DNA from: Lachnospiraceae bacterium | GTDB lineage: Bacteria; Bacillota; Clostridia; Lachnospirales; Lachnospiraceae | Direction: 5' to 3' | DNA length: 64,000 bases | Assembly: GCA_015057035.1 (NCBI GenBank) | Contig: SVFC01000004.1 | Coordinates: forward strand, 81,999-145,998 | Shown: in pieces, positions 21,201-32,759 of the stretch | How positions within the stretch are numbered: position 1 is the first letter of the stretch | How the letters are laid out: each line of letters begins with the position of its first letter | Notes under the pieces: model-generated | The model's database searches: none | The model's input: only the letters and a program-made list of their open reading frames with translations | Told to the model about the DNA's origin: nothing | Position numbers and translations under genes: made by a program

Positions 21201-21360
21201 ACACTGTTCCCTTTCCAATAGTTATAGTATATTTCTATTTTACATATATCATTTATAAGTTTTTCTTATCCATCAATATTCATTGTTGCAGAAATCTTAT
21301 AAAAATTATGTAACTACTATACTCCACTTTGTCCCATTAGTAAAGAGAAATTTATAAACA

Positions 21361-21406
21361 AAAAAGTTCTTGTGTGATGTTATTTTCATCACGCAAGAAC
21401 TTTTTC
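21361..21406 (-). terminator. Rho-independent terminator downstream of fba
   Basis: AAAAAGTTCTTGtGTGATG ... CATCACgCAAGAACTTTTT stem. Confidence 0.8.
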
Positions 21407-21435
21407 TACTTAGTTACTTTCTATGCCTAATCTAA

Positions 21436-22305
21436 TTATGCATTAGCTTTTCCAGCAGAACCAAATAATGCGATTTTTTCGCGTACAGTTGCTTTGATTC
21501 CTTCTGCACCTGGAGCCAATAATTTACGTGGGTCAAATCCCTTGCCTTCAAGGTCTTTGCCAGCTTCGATATATTTACGTGTAGCTTCAGCAAATGCTAA
21601 CTGACATTCTGTGTTAACGTTGATTTTTGCAACGCCGAGGTCAATTGCTTTCTTAATCATATCTTCTGGGATACCTGTACCACCGTGAAGAACTAATGGC
21701 ATATCGCCTGTTTTTTCCTGGATAGCGTCTAATGTTTCGAAGCTAAGTCCAGCCCAGTTTGCTGGGTATTTTCCGTGGATGTTACCGATACCTGCTGCAA
21801 GCATATCTACACCAAGGTCTGCGATTGCTTTACATTCGTTAGGATCTGCACATTCACCAGCACCAACAACACCGTCTTCTTCTCCACCGATAGAACCAAC
21901 TTCTGCTTCGATAGATAATCCTGCTGCATGAGCTGCTGCTACTAATTCTGTTGTCTTAGCTACGTTTTCTTCGATTGAGTAGTGTGAACCGTCAAACATG
22001 ATTGATGTAAATCCTGCTTCGATACATTTCTTACATCCTTCGTATGAGCCGTGGTCTAAGTGAAGAGCAACTGGAACTGTGATTCCAAGTTCTTCGTCCA
22101 TAGCCTTAACCATAGCTGCTACTGTCTTAGGTCCAACCATGTATTTTGCAGCACCTTCTGACATACCAAGAATAACTGGTGACTGTAATTCCTGTGCTAC
22201 TAAAAGAATAGATTTTGTCCATTCTAAGTTGTTGATATTAAACTGACCTACTGCATAGTGGCCTGCTTTTGCTTTGTCGAGCATTTCTTTTGCTGATACT
22301 AACAT
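21436..22305 (-). CDS. fba: class II fructose-bisphosphate aldolase
   Basis: YAVGQFNINNLEWTKSIL; LHLDHGSYEGCKKCIEAGFTSIMFDGS; LVLHGGTGIPED. Confidence 0.95.
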   Translation of the reverse strand: MLVSAKEMLDKAKAGHYAVGQFNINNLEWTKSILLVAQELQSPVILGMSEGAAKYMVGPKTVAAMVKAMDEELGITVPVALHLDHGSYEGCKKCIEAGFTSIMFDGSHYSIEENVAKTTELVAAAHAAGLSIEAEVGSIGGEEDGVVGAGECADPNECKAIADLGVDMLAAGIGNIHGKYPANWAGLSFETLDAIQEKTGDMPLVLHGGTGIPEDMIKKAIDLGVAKINVNTECQLAFAEATRKYIEAGKDLEGKGFDPRKLLAPGAEGIKATVREKIALFGSAGKANA

Positions 22306-22385
22306 TTGATTTTCCTCCTGTAATCTTATAACTGTAATGATTATAGTACATTTATTACAAAAAATAAAGGTTAAAAACTTAACAA

Positions 22386-23285
22386 TTATTTTTTCTTATC
22401 TATGAGAATTTGCACTTTTTTGCATAAATTCTTGATGTCTACGGTGGCGTGTTTTCCACCAAACTCACCATCCAATGTCCAAGGAATCTCTTCTGTGGAA
22501 CAGATACGGATGTGGTCTGTTTTGAAGGTATATACCATTTTCGTCGGTGTCTCATCTCCCATAAGGTGGGCAATGATTTCTCCTAACTGGATAGCATCCA
22601 TCGGCGGACGCACAAGGGTTACTTCAAACTCACCGTCGCTAAGCTCTACATTTTTTCCAGTCATGCCTTTGAAGCCTGCCACAGAAGTGGAGTTTGTAAC
22701 CATTCCGTATATGAATCGGTCATCAATGATTTTGCCATTGGATTCCACATGCATGAGATAGTTTGGAATGGCAGCGAGGCTTTTAGCTGCAGACAGAATA
22801 TATGCCATATGGCCTAACACATTCTTAAGCTCCTGCGGTGTCTCATAAGAAATCTCCGTAAACATTCCAAAAGCGGCGATATATACAAACGTGTCATCAT
22901 TGAACTGACCCACATCAAACCTACCCTCTCTTTTGCCCACTGCAATACGAGCGGCTTTTACCATGTCATTTGGTATCCCAATAGAGCTGGCAAAGTCATT
23001 GGTACTTCCTGCAGGAATATACCCCAATGGAATCTCCAGTTCTGCTTCACGCATCCCTGTAACCACTTCATCTAAGGTTCCATCTCCGCCACAACATACG
23101 ATGCGGTCAAACAATGCACCTTCTTCTTTTACTTTACGCTTTGCATCCTCTTTTGCCTGGGTGGTGTAGATGGTCACGTCGAACTTCGCTTTGACCATAA
23201 CATCTACGATATCCACTAAATGATTGCGAATCAATCCCATTCCAGACTTTGGATTAAAAATAAATAATAACTTCTGATTCCCCAT
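22386..23285 (-). CDS. diacylglycerol kinase family lipid kinase (YegS/DgkB-like)
   Basis: LLFIFNPKSGMG; CCGGDGTLDEVVTGM; IPAGSTNDFASSIGIP. Confidence 0.92.
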   Translation of the reverse strand: MGNQKLLFIFNPKSGMGLIRNHLVDIVDVMVKAKFDVTIYTTQAKEDAKRKVKEEGALFDRIVCCGGDGTLDEVVTGMREAELEIPLGYIPAGSTNDFASSIGIPNDMVKAARIAVGKREGRFDVGQFNDDTFVYIAAFGMFTEISYETPQELKNVLGHMAYILSAAKSLAAIPNYLMHVESNGKIIDDRFIYGMVTNSTSVAGFKGMTGKNVELSDGEFEVTLVRPPMDAIQLGEIIAHLMGDETPTKMVYTFKTDHIRICSTEEIPWTLDGEFGGKHATVDIKNLCKKVQILIDKKK

Positions 23286-23308
23286 AACACCTATCCTGCA
23301 CGATTCAA

Positions 23309-23563
23309 TTAATTGCCAAGAAACTCTTCCAAAGCGGCAATTGCCACTTCTTCATCTGTTCCCTCTGCTTCAATTGTGATTATTTTTCCTTGGTCTAAGC
23401 CCAATCCCATAATGCCCATTATGCTTTTGGCATTAATACTGCGATTATCCATCACAAGTGTAATACGACTGGAGTAATTGTTTGCAATTCCAACTAATTC
23501 TGCCAAAGAACGAGCATCATACACAGATGCGCTTTTTACAGTAATCTCTTTTCTCATAAACAT
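23309..23563 (-). CDS. HPr-family protein, Crh-like (Asp at the His15 position)
   Basis: HPr fold with INAKSIMGIMGLGL Ser46 region, but SVYDARSLAEL where HPr has GIHARPA; located next to whiA/rapZ. Confidence 0.85.
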   Translation of the reverse strand: MFMRKEITVKSASVYDARSLAELVGIANNYSSRITLVMDNRSINAKSIMGIMGLGLDQGKIITIEAEGTDEEVAIAALEEFLGN

Positions 23564-23569
23564 TCTCCT

Positions 23570-24379
23570 TTATCTTAAATCCTCTGCGAGTGCTGCCAGC
23601 TTACGTAATCTATGGTTAATCCCTGATTTTCCTACTGGCGGATTTAAATACGCTCCCAAATCCTTCAGTGGAGCCTCTCTGTGCTCCAAACGAACCTGCG
23701 CCATCTCACGTAGGGGTGCCGGCAGGTTATCAAATCCAATCGTATCACGAATCAATTCAATATCTGCAATCTGCTTCACCGCTGCATTAACCGTTTTGTT
23801 AATATTGGCTGTTTCGCAGTTTACCTGGCGATTTACGGAATTACGCATCTCTTTTATGATACGAACATTTTCCAGGTTCATAAGAGATACATATGCTTCC
23901 ATGACATTTAACATGTCAACAATCTGAGAACCATCTTTTAAATACACCACATAGTGATTTTTACGTTCTACAATCTTTGGTTCGGTCTCAAACTCCGCCA
24001 TAAGTTCCTGCAAGCGCTGTGCCTGCTCTGGGGTACGACAAACAATCTCAAAATGATATGCCTTGTTTGGATCACTCATGGATCCTGACGCCAAAAACGC
24101 TCCACGAATGAAGGCTCTCTTACAGCACATTTTTTCTAAATAAAGGCTTTGAATCGCCTCCATGATGCGTTTTCGCTCCGCCTCATTCAAAGGCTTATCG
24201 ATATCAATTGCAAAAGCACGTTTCATAAGAGTCGCATACTTTTCCATTAACATTGGATTCTCTGACTCGAAATAAAGGCCTTCCTGCATAATCATTGCCG
24301 CTAACTCTGCCACCTGACAATGCTTACTCTTACTAAACTGCTTCACAAGTTCTACTTTAACATCACTTGAAAATGACAT
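23570..24379 (-). CDS. whiA: DNA-binding protein WhiA
   Basis: MSFSSDVKVELVKQ ... AFIRGAFLASGSMSDPNKAYHFEIV ... DLGAYLNPPVGKSGINHRLRKL. Confidence 0.95.
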   Translation of the reverse strand: MSFSSDVKVELVKQFSKSKHCQVAELAAMIMQEGLYFESENPMLMEKYATLMKRAFAIDIDKPLNEAERKRIMEAIQSLYLEKMCCKRAFIRGAFLASGSMSDPNKAYHFEIVCRTPEQAQRLQELMAEFETEPKIVERKNHYVVYLKDGSQIVDMLNVMEAYVSLMNLENVRIIKEMRNSVNRQVNCETANINKTVNAAVKQIADIELIRDTIGFDNLPAPLREMAQVRLEHREAPLKDLGAYLNPPVGKSGINHRLRKLAALAEDLR

Positions 24380-24380
24380 T

Positions 24381-25256
24381 TTATTTTCCTCTTAAAGCAT
24401 CCTTGGTAATATCTCTATGTTCTATCTTAAGTCCATATTCTCTATCGCCGTCTAAACGTTTGAATAATTCGTTGGCCAGTGTTACAGAACGATGTTTTCC
24501 ACCGGTACAGCCGATAGAAATTACCAACTGATTTTTTCCTTCTGAAATATACTGTGGAATCAAAAATTCCACCAAATCTTCTATCTTATCTACAAATTGT
24601 CCCGCTTCCGGACAATTCATAACAAACTGCTGAATCTCTGGGTCGTTGCCTGTCTTTGGGCGTAACTCCACGTCATAATATGGATTTGGAAGGAATCTCA
24701 CATCCAGCACAATATCCGAATCTGCTGGAATTCCATATTTAAATCCAAAGGACAGAATGGTAACGATCATGCTCTGATAATCTTCATTGTGTACAAAGAT
24801 TTTCTCCAGTTCTGTTTTCAGTTCTCTGGTAAGAAGGTTACTGGTATCAATAATGTAGTCTGCACGCTTTTTCAGGAAATCAATCTTCTCTCGTTCTTTT
24901 TCGATTCCTTTGTCTACACGCTCTCCCTTAGCAAGGGGATGGCTTCGACGGGTTTCTTTGTAACGTTTTACCAACACTGCATCAGAAGCATCCAGGAACA
25001 GAATATCATAAGAGATATGCCCCTCTTCCATGCTATCCAGCACACCTTTCAGTTCATCCAGGTCCTGACCACTTCGCACGTCCATCCCAATGGCCACATT
25101 ACTCTGGGTCATTTTGGCTCCGCTGAATAATTCTACAAATTTTTCAAAAAATGATACCGGAAGATTATCTACGCAAAAATACCCTATATCTTCCATCATT
25201 TTCATTGCTGTACTTTTTCCAGCCCCTGACATTCCCGTTACAATTACAAGCTTCAC
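24381..25256 (-). CDS. rapZ: RNase adapter protein / nucleotide-binding RapZ (YvcJ)
   Basis: MKLVIVTGMSGAGKSTAMKMMEDIGYFCVDNLP; SIGCTGGKHRSVTLAN. Confidence 0.95.
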   Translation of the reverse strand: MKLVIVTGMSGAGKSTAMKMMEDIGYFCVDNLPVSFFEKFVELFSGAKMTQSNVAIGMDVRSGQDLDELKGVLDSMEEGHISYDILFLDASDAVLVKRYKETRRSHPLAKGERVDKGIEKEREKIDFLKKRADYIIDTSNLLTRELKTELEKIFVHNEDYQSMIVTILSFGFKYGIPADSDIVLDVRFLPNPYYDVELRPKTGNDPEIQQFVMNCPEAGQFVDKIEDLVEFLIPQYISEGKNQLVISIGCTGGKHRSVTLANELFKRLDGDREYGLKIEHRDITKDALRGK

Positions 25257-26185
25257 TAGAATTCTCCCATCATCTTGACTTCAGGTTCAAGTTCTACCTG
25301 AAATTCTTCGTATACCTTCTTCTTAACATCTTCTATCAGTGTCAGCACATCCTGTGCTGTTGCATTATCTGCATTAATCACGAAGCCACAATGTTTCTCA
25401 GAAACCTGCGCTCCGCCTACACGGTAACCTCTCAAGTCTGCATCCTGAATCAGTTTTCCTGCAAAATACCCCTCTGGACGCTTAAAGGTACTTCCAGCAC
25501 TTGGATACTCCAATGGCTGTTTCTCGATTCTGCGACCTTTATAGTCCTCCATGGCTGCACGAATCTGGGGTTCATCCCCTTTTACCAGTTCTAACACAGC
25601 GTCTAACACAATGTATTCCTTTTCTGGAATACAGCTATGACGATAGGATAAATCTAATTCGTCTCTAGTCAGTGTGAGAATCTCTCCATTTGGAGTTAAT
25701 ACGCGAGCAGACACCAGCACATCTTTGATTTCTCCTCCATAGGCACCTGCGTTCATTACTACTGCTCCACCTATGGTTCCAGGAATCCCTGCAGCGAATT
25801 CAAACCCTGTGAGACTGTTTCTTAAGGCTTCTGCTGCCACCTTGGACAACAGGGCTCCCGCACCCACGGATAGACGAACTTTTCCTTCCACGGTTTTGTC
25901 CACTGGAGAAACCTCTACAGCGTCCGCTCCCTTGCCGATGGATAACACAAGTCCTCGAATTCCCTTGTCTCCCACTAGAAGATTGCTGCCGTTTCCGATA
26001 ATGGTGACCGGGATGTTATGAGACTTTGCCAACGCCACGATTTCTGGTATTTGTTCAATAGCCGGAGAAACAAACATATCCGCATTGCCTCCAATGCGGA
26101 ATGTCGTGTGTTTCTTCATAGGTTCATCTAACAATATAGAATTCTTTGATATAATTTTCGCTAATTCATCATAGAATCTCTTCAA
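25256..26185 (-). CDS. murB: UDP-N-acetylmuramate dehydrogenase
   Basis: TFRIGGNADMFVSP; GSNLLVGDKGIRGLV; EFAAGIPGTIGGAVVMNAGAYGGE; SAGSTFKRPEGYFAGKLI. Confidence 0.96.
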   Translation of the reverse strand: MKRFYDELAKIISKNSILLDEPMKKHTTFRIGGNADMFVSPAIEQIPEIVALAKSHNIPVTIIGNGSNLLVGDKGIRGLVLSIGKGADAVEVSPVDKTVEGKVRLSVGAGALLSKVAAEALRNSLTGFEFAAGIPGTIGGAVVMNAGAYGGEIKDVLVSARVLTPNGEILTLTRDELDLSYRHSCIPEKEYIVLDAVLELVKGDEPQIRAAMEDYKGRRIEKQPLEYPSAGSTFKRPEGYFAGKLIQDADLRGYRVGGAQVSEKHCGFVINADNATAQDVLTLIEDVKKKVYEEFQVELEPEVKMMGEF

Positions 26186-26195
26186 AATGTCACCT

Positions 26196-27611
26196 CTAAG
26201 CTTCTTTTAAGAATGCAACGTATCCTTTATAAGCTTCATATAAGTCTACCTTGCTGATGATTTCCCATGGTGCATGCATGTTAAGTACTGCAACACCACT
26301 GTCGATTACGTTCATGTCGTAATTTGCCAGGATATATGCGATTGTTCCGCCGCCACCCTGGTCTACTTTACCAAGTTCTGATGTCTGGAATGAAACTTCG
26401 TTCTTATCCATAATATTGCGAAGTTTTGCAACATATTCTGCGTTTGCATCGTTAGAACCGGATTTACCTCTAGAGCCTGTGTATTTGTTAAATACAAGGC
26501 CTTTTCCAAAATATGCACAGTTTTTCTTCTCCATAACAGATGGGAAGTTTGGATCAAATGCAGCAGATACGTCGGAAGACAGAACTTTGGAGTTCTTCAT
26601 AGCACGGCGAACTGCAAGTTCAGAATAGGTTCCTGCAAGGTTCATAACCTCTGCTACACAGTTTTCGAAGAACTTAGACTGCATACCAGATGCACCAACG
26701 CTTCCGATTTCTTCTTTATCAACCAAAAGACATACACTTGTGTATTCTGGTGTACCAATTTCTAACATTGCACGATAAGATGGATAAGCACATACTCTGT
26801 CGTCATGTCCATATCCCATAATCATACTACGGTCAAGACCATAATCTCTTGCTTCGCCTGCTGGTACTACTTCGATTTCTGCTGAAAGGAAATCGTCTTC
26901 TTCTACACCATAGGTTTCTTCTAAAATACGAAGGATATTGCCTTTTACTTTATCTTTTACTTTTTCTTCAGAATCTTCCTCCTCTGTCATTGGAATGCTT
27001 CCAATGAGAAGGTCAAGGCTTTCGCCCTCAATTACTTTCGCACCTTTTTTCTCAAGCTGTTCTGCAGAGAGATGAATTAATAAATCTGTGATACCTACTA
27101 CTGGGTCTCCTGGTTTGTCACCAATGTTTACTTCTACCGTTGAGCCATCTTTCTTGCAGATTACACCATGAAGTGCCAGAGGAAGTGTTACCCACTGGTA
27201 TTTTTTGATACCACCATAGTAGTGGGTATCTAACATAGCCATTTCTGTATCTTCAAATAATGGTACCTGTTTTAAATCGATACGTGGTGAGTCAATATGA
27301 GCACCTAAGATGTTCATACCTGCTTCTAAGTTCTTTTCACCTAAAATGAAAAGTGCAAGACCTTTGCCCATATTATTTGCAATAATTCTATCTCCTGCTT
27401 TTACAGTTTTCCCAGCTGCGATTAATTCATCTAAATCCTGGAATCCTGCAGCCTTTGCCTGAGCGTAAAGTTCTGTAGTACATTCACGTTCTGTTTTGCA
27501 GTCGCTGATAAATCTACGATAGTCTTCCGCAAAAGCGAACACTGCTTCTCTTTTTTCTCCTGCTGGGTATTTTTCCCATGCGTTTGTCTTAGCCATTTTT
27601 GTTATCTCCAT
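26196..27611 (-). CDS. M18 family aminopeptidase
   Basis: GAHIDSPRIDLKQVPL; DTHYYGGIKKYQW; LVDKEEIGSVGASGMQS. Confidence 0.93.
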   Translation of the reverse strand: MEITKMAKTNAWEKYPAGEKREAVFAFAEDYRRFISDCKTERECTTELYAQAKAAGFQDLDELIAAGKTVKAGDRIIANNMGKGLALFILGEKNLEAGMNILGAHIDSPRIDLKQVPLFEDTEMAMLDTHYYGGIKKYQWVTLPLALHGVICKKDGSTVEVNIGDKPGDPVVGITDLLIHLSAEQLEKKGAKVIEGESLDLLIGSIPMTEEEDSEEKVKDKVKGNILRILEETYGVEEDDFLSAEIEVVPAGEARDYGLDRSMIMGYGHDDRVCAYPSYRAMLEIGTPEYTSVCLLVDKEEIGSVGASGMQSKFFENCVAEVMNLAGTYSELAVRRAMKNSKVLSSDVSAAFDPNFPSVMEKKNCAYFGKGLVFNKYTGSRGKSGSNDANAEYVAKLRNIMDKNEVSFQTSELGKVDQGGGGTIAYILANYDMNVIDSGVAVLNMHAPWEIISKVDLYEAYKGYVAFLKEA

Positions 27612-27630
27612 TCTGTTTTATTTGGACGAA

Positions 27631-28593
27631 TTATTCCTCGTCCTCTTCGTTACGATTTTTTACAATATTGGCCTGTACACGGCGGTACAGTTCCTGTGCT
27701 GCATTATAGCCCATCTTCTTCTGACGATGGTTCACTGCTGCAGACTCTAAGATTACGGCCAGGTTACGACCTGGACGAATTGGAAGGGAATGACATACTA
27801 CCTTATTGCCAAGGTACTCAATATATTCCTCTTCAAGACCCATACGGTCGTATTCCGCTTCTTTCTTCCAGTCAGACAACTTGATTACCAGGTCAATCTG
27901 CTGTTTTTCCTTAACACATTCTACACCATACAGTGTCTTAATATCTACTATTCCGATACCACGGATTTCGATAAAATGTCTGGTAATTTCTGGCGCAGTT
28001 CCGATTAAGGTATGTTCATTAATCTTGCTGATTTCTACTACGTCATCGGATACCAGACGGTGTCCACGGCGAATCAATTCCAGAGCCGCCTCACTCTTAC
28101 CGATTCCACTCTCGCCGGTGATTAACACACCTTCGCCATAGATATCAACTAATACACCATGAATCGTAATACAAGGAGCCAGTTGCTCACCTAATTCATA
28201 AATCAGCTCCGCAGTAAATTCTGAGGTAGAACGGTTTGTTCCAAGAACTGGAATACCACGTTCCTCTGCCATCTTGATGAAACTGTCATGTGGCACTAAA
28301 CTACGGCTGTAAATAATACAAGGAATATCATAAGTTAAAAGTTCTTGGAATCGCGCCAGCTTGATTTCTTCCTCTAACTGCTGTGTATAAAAATATTCTA
28401 CATTTCCTACCACCTGAACTCGAGAGCTTTCAAAGTGGTCAAAAAATCCTGCCAACTGTAAAGCTGGACGATTAATATCTGCAGATTGTATTTTACGTTT
28501 TTTCAAATCGATGTTATCTGTAAACACCTTCAAGTCCATAAGTTCTACAATTTTGGAAACACTTACTCCGCCTTTGTTCATGCTAACCTCCAT
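27631..28593 (-). CDS. hprK: HPr kinase/phosphorylase
   Basis: GVLVDIYGEGVLITGESGIGKSEAALELIRRGHRLVSDDVV; IEIRGIGIVDI. Confidence 0.96.
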   Translation of the reverse strand: MEVSMNKGGVSVSKIVELMDLKVFTDNIDLKKRKIQSADINRPALQLAGFFDHFESSRVQVVGNVEYFYTQQLEEEIKLARFQELLTYDIPCIIYSRSLVPHDSFIKMAEERGIPVLGTNRSTSEFTAELIYELGEQLAPCITIHGVLVDIYGEGVLITGESGIGKSEAALELIRRGHRLVSDDVVEISKINEHTLIGTAPEITRHFIEIRGIGIVDIKTLYGVECVKEKQQIDLVIKLSDWKKEAEYDRMGLEEEYIEYLGNKVVCHSLPIRPGRNLAVILESAAVNHRQKKMGYNAAQELYRRVQANIVKNRNEEDEE

Positions 28594-28679
28594 TTTCTGC
28601 CCTATGCGATCTGCATATCCGCTCCCTTGATTTTATCATACTCGAGGGCTTAGTTCAATTCCCTAACCCACCGAAAAAT

Positions 28680-30551
28680 CTAGAATTCAGTCGCATTTTT
28701 AAAAAACTGATAAACCGCCTCTGCCACCGTCTGATTCATACCATCCACTTGCATCAGTTCTTCTACTGATGCATTTCTGATATTCTCTAGGGATTGAAAC
28801 TTACGCATCAGCGCTTTACGACGAGCTGGACCAATGCCTGGAATATCATCTAAGACAGATTTCACCTGAGCCTTGCTTCTAAGACTTCTATGATATTCAA
28901 TTGCAAATCTATGAGCTTCATCCTGAATTCTCGTAATTAATTTAAAGGCCTCACTATGACGGTCGATAGGAATCTCAATGTTGTTATAATACAAACCTCT
29001 GGTGCGGTGATTGTCATCTTTTACCATGCCACACACTGGAATATCTAATCCCAGTTCCTCCAATACCTGAAGACAGATATTCACCTGTCCACGACCACCG
29101 TCCATCATAATAATATCAGGAAAACGGTTGAAACTTCCGTACTCTTCGGAGAGTTCTCTCTCTTTCATCTGCTCTCGCTCTTCCATACCATGAAGAAAAC
29201 GTCTTGTCAGAACCTCATGCATAGAAGCATAATCATCCGGCCCTGTAATCGTACGCAGTTTGAATTTGCGATAGTCACTACGCTTTGGTTTCCCCTTTTC
29301 GTAAACTACCATTGATCCAACAGTTTCAAAGCCATTAGTATTGGAGATGTCAAAGGCTTCCATTCGATTTAAGCCTTTCATTCCAAGAAGCTCTTCGATT
29401 TCTTTTACAGCACCGATGGTACGGCCTTCTTCTCGTTTTATTTTTTCCTTATCCTGATTTAAAATCATTTCCGCATTGCGGGCCGCCAGGTCTACCAGTT
29501 TGTTCTTCATACCTTTCTGTGGAGTATGAAGTGTCACCTTGGTACCACGCTTATTTCCAAGCCAGGCTTCTAAAACTGACGCTTCTTCAATAACTTCCTG
29601 TACAATGATTTCCCTTGGGATAAACGGTGTTCCAGAATAAAACTGTTTCATAAAGGTTGCCAGAATATCGTTTCTGGTTTCGTCCGTTCCCACTCGAACA
29701 TGGAAATGATCTCGTCCAATAATCTTGCCTCCACGCACAAAAAACACCTGCACCACTGCATCCACATCATCTGCCGCAAGGGCAATAATGTCTTTATCCT
29801 CGCCGTCGGTGTTGGTAATCTTCTGTTTCTGGGCAATCTGTTTTACACTGTTTAACAGTTCTCTGTATTCAATGGCTTTCTCAAACTCCATCTCCATAGA
29901 AGCGTTGTTCATTTTGTCTTCTAAATCTCTCAAAACAGGTCCATAATTGCCACCAAGGAACTCTAGTACCCCATTAATTTTTTCTGCATATTCTTCTTTG
30001 CTAATATAGCCCTGACATGGAGCCTCACACTGATGAATATGATAATTCAGGCATGGTCTGTCCATACCAATATCTCTTGGCAAATTGCGGTTACAGGTGC
30101 GCAGTCTGTAGATTTTGTTAATCAAATCAATGGTGTCTTTTACTGCACCTGCACTGGTATACGGGCCAAAATAACGGGACTTATCCTTTTTCATCTGACG
30201 GGCAAAGAGCACCCTGGGGTAAGTCTCTCCCACTGTCACTCGAATGTATGGATAACTCTTGTCGTCTCGGAGCATGGTATTGTATTTTGGACAATGCTCT
30301 TTGATCAGATTACATTCTAATACCAGGGCTTCTAATTCAGAGTCTGTGATAATGTACTCAAAACGGGCAATATGCTCCACCATCTGTTTTTTCTTAATGC
30401 CCTCATTGTGACTTGGCTGAAAGTATTGACGCACACGTTTGCGAAGACTGACTGCCTTGCCCACGTAGATAATGGCATCTGATTTGTCATGCATAATATA
30501 AACTCCCGGTAAATCCGGGAGTTTTTTTAATTCATCCTGTAAATCAAACAT
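28680..30551 (-). CDS. uvrC: excinuclease ABC subunit C
   Basis: [40 protein letters not shown] domain; C-terminal Hh[29 protein letters not shown] before ATGTTTGAT. Confidence 0.96.
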   Translation of the reverse strand: MFDLQDELKKLPDLPGVYIMHDKSDAIIYVGKAVSLRKRVRQYFQPSHNEGIKKKQMVEHIARFEYIITDSELEALVLECNLIKEHCPKYNTMLRDDKSYPYIRVTVGETYPRVLFARQMKKDKSRYFGPYTSAGAVKDTIDLINKIYRLRTCNRNLPRDIGMDRPCLNYHIHQCEAPCQGYISKEEYAEKINGVLEFLGGNYGPVLRDLEDKMNNASMEMEFEKAIEYRELLNSVKQIAQKQKITNTDGEDKDIIALAADDVDAVVQVFFVRGGKIIGRDHFHVRVGTDETRNDILATFMKQFYSGTPFIPREIIVQEVIEEASVLEAWLGNKRGTKVTLHTPQKGMKNKLVDLAARNAEMILNQDKEKIKREEGRTIGAVKEIEELLGMKGLNRMEAFDISNTNGFETVGSMVVYEKGKPKRSDYRKFKLRTITGPDDYASMHEVLTRRFLHGMEEREQMKERELSEEYGSFNRFPDIIMMDGGRGQVNICLQVLEELGLDIPVCGMVKDDNHRTRGLYYNNIEIPIDRHSEAFKLITRIQDEAHRFAIEYHRSLRSKAQVKSVLDDIPGIGPARRKALMRKFQSLENIRNASVEELMQVDGMNQTVAEAVYQFFKNATEF

Positions 30552-30575
30552 ATGAATCCTCTTATTCAACTAAGG

Positions 30576-32657
30576 TTAGTCTTCTTCGAAGTAATCTTCG
30601 TCCTGAACCTCTAATTCTGTACCAGATACTGTCGATGCTTCGTTCTCTTCTGGAACTACAACACCTTCATCCACAAACAAGTTGTCGTTATCTTTTTCTT
30701 CTTCTGGTTCAGGAAGTCCCTTCATCTCGCGGAACATCTTCATGAATTCTTTACCTGTAATGGTTTCTTTCTCAAATAAGTATTCAGAGATGCGGTCTAA
30801 GATGTCTTTGTTTTCTTCTAAGAGACGATAAGCTTCGTTATAGCAACCACTAATCAATGCAAGAACTTCTTCGTCAATATGACTAGCTGTGTCTTCCCCA
30901 CAGATAAGTCCTGCGCCGCCGCCAAGATACTGATGCTCCACTGTTGCAAGACACATCATACCGAATCGGTCTGACATACCATACATGGTAATCATAGCAC
31001 GAGCAATCTTGGTTGCATTTTCTATATCATTTGCAGCACCACTTGTAGCTGAATTGAACTGTACCATTTCTGCAGCACGACCAGCCATATATGTGGTGAT
31101 TTTTGAGATAAGTTCTTCCTTGGTTTCTAAGTACTTCTCTTCTTCTGGCGTCTGAAGTGTATATCCAAGTGCACCCATAGTACGTGGCACAATAGTAATC
31201 TTCTGAACTGGTTCTGTTTCCTTCTGGAGAGCAGACACAAGAGCGTGACCAACTTCGTGGTAAGCAACAATCTTGCGTTCCTTTTCACTCATAACACGGT
31301 CTTTCTTCTCTTTACCGCCTACTGCTACCAATTCAAAGGCTTCAAAAAGGTCTGCCTGATTTACGAATTTTCTGCCAGCTTTTACAGCGAGAATTGCTGC
31401 TTCGTTAATCATATTGGCCAAGTCAGAACCTACCAGTCCTGCCGTTGCCAATGCCAACGCATCTAAGTCTACGGATTCATCCATTGGCACATTCTTGGAA
31501 TGTACCTTTAATGTTTCAAGACGTCCCTTTAAGTCTGGTTTGTCTACAATAATTCTTCTGTCGAAACGACCTGGACGCAGAAGTGCCTTATCCAGTACTT
31601 CTGGTCGGTTGGTTGCTGCAAGAATCAGTAAACCTTTGGATGTGTCAAAACCATCCATCTCGGCCAACAACTGGTTCAATGTCTGTTCACGTTCATCGTT
31701 GCCACCGCCATAACGACTGTCACGGCTCTTACCAATAGCATCAATCTCATCAATGAAAATGATACAAGGTGCCATCTTCTGTGCTTCCTTGAATAAGTCT
31801 CTTACACGGGACGCACCAACACCTACGAACATTTCTACGAAGTCAGAACCTGCTAATGAGAAGAATGGTACATCTGCCTCACCAGCAACTGCTTTTGCAA
31901 GAAGGGTTTTACCTGTTCCTGGAGGTCCTACAAGGAGAGCTCCCTTAGGAAGTTTTGCACCCATTTCTCTATACTTCTCAGGATTGTGCAAGAAATCTAC
32001 TACTTCCTGTAAGGATTCCTTGGCTTCATCCTGCCCTGCTACATCTTTAAAGGTAACTCCAGTCGTTTTTTCTACATATACCTTGGCAGTTGTTTTGCCA
32101 ACGCCCATAGCGCCGCCACCCATACGTTTCATCAGGAATCCTAACAGAATCCACATCAGTACTAATGGGAGCACAAAACTTACAAGAATATTCAACAACC
32201 ATGCAGAAGTATCATCCGGAACTGCTGCGGATACATCAATCGGTTTTCCTTCTTTCGTTGTCATAGTCTTCAGTTTTTCAATTAACTCTGGATCTTCAAT
32301 ATACCCGGTGTAATATGTTACCTCATTCTTGGCGGTGTCAGTCACTAATTTGTAGTCAATTTCATATGAATCGTATACATATACTACACTAGCAACATTA
32401 CCGGCTTCTAACTGAGTCAGGAACTCCGTATACGTAGTCTCCTTTGAACTCATGTTGTTGAAATAGTTATTAAAGAACGACATTACAAGAAGGGCGAACA
32501 ACGTAAACAACGCAAAAACTAAAATTGTCTGCCCTGTGCCTTTCTTGCCTGGTCCATTGCCATTGCCATTATTATTGTTATTATTTCCATTTCCATTCCC
32601 GTTGCCGTTGTTTTCTGGCCCGTGTTCTGGATTATTATAATCGTTAAGGTTACTCAT
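30576..32657 (-). CDS. ftsH: ATP-dependent zinc metalloprotease FtsH
   Basis: [35 protein letters not shown] zinc site; Asn/Gly-rich N-terminus. Confidence 0.97.
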   Translation of the reverse strand: MSNLNDYNNPEHGPENNGNGNGNGNNNNNNGNGNGPGKKGTGQTILVFALFTLFALLVMSFFNNYFNNMSSKETTYTEFLTQLEAGNVASVVYVYDSYEIDYKLVTDTAKNEVTYYTGYIEDPELIEKLKTMTTKEGKPIDVSAAVPDDTSAWLLNILVSFVLPLVLMWILLGFLMKRMGGGAMGVGKTTAKVYVEKTTGVTFKDVAGQDEAKESLQEVVDFLHNPEKYREMGAKLPKGALLVGPPGTGKTLLAKAVAGEADVPFFSLAGSDFVEMFVGVGASRVRDLFKEAQKMAPCIIFIDEIDAIGKSRDSRYGGGNDEREQTLNQLLAEMDGFDTSKGLLILAATNRPEVLDKALLRPGRFDRRIIVDKPDLKGRLETLKVHSKNVPMDESVDLDALALATAGLVGSDLANMINEAAILAVKAGRKFVNQADLFEAFELVAVGGKEKKDRVMSEKERKIVAYHEVGHALVSALQKETEPVQKITIVPRTMGALGYTLQTPEEEKYLETKEELISKITTYMAGRAAEMVQFNSATSGAANDIENATKIARAMITMYGMSDRFGMMCLATVEHQYLGGGAGLICGEDTASHIDEEVLALISGCYNEAYRLLEENKDILDRISEYLFEKETITGKEFMKMFREMKGLPEPEEEKDNDNLFVDEGVVVPEENEASTVSGTELEVQDEDYFEED

Positions 32658-32759
32658 ATTTCCTCCATTTTTTCCTAATCATACAATTCCCTATTATATC
32701 TGCAAAACCCCGTAAAATCAACATTTAAGAAATGTTTTTATAATCTTTTAAGGCTTTTT

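Noticed and set aside
31753-32313. 186-aa + strand ORF antisense to ftsH
   Set aside because: Shadow ORF opposite the conserved AAA domain.
32560-32640. Asn/Gly low-complexity repeat in the FtsH N-terminus
   Set aside because: Looks like ordinary low-complexity linker; repeats too irregular to call a minisatellite.
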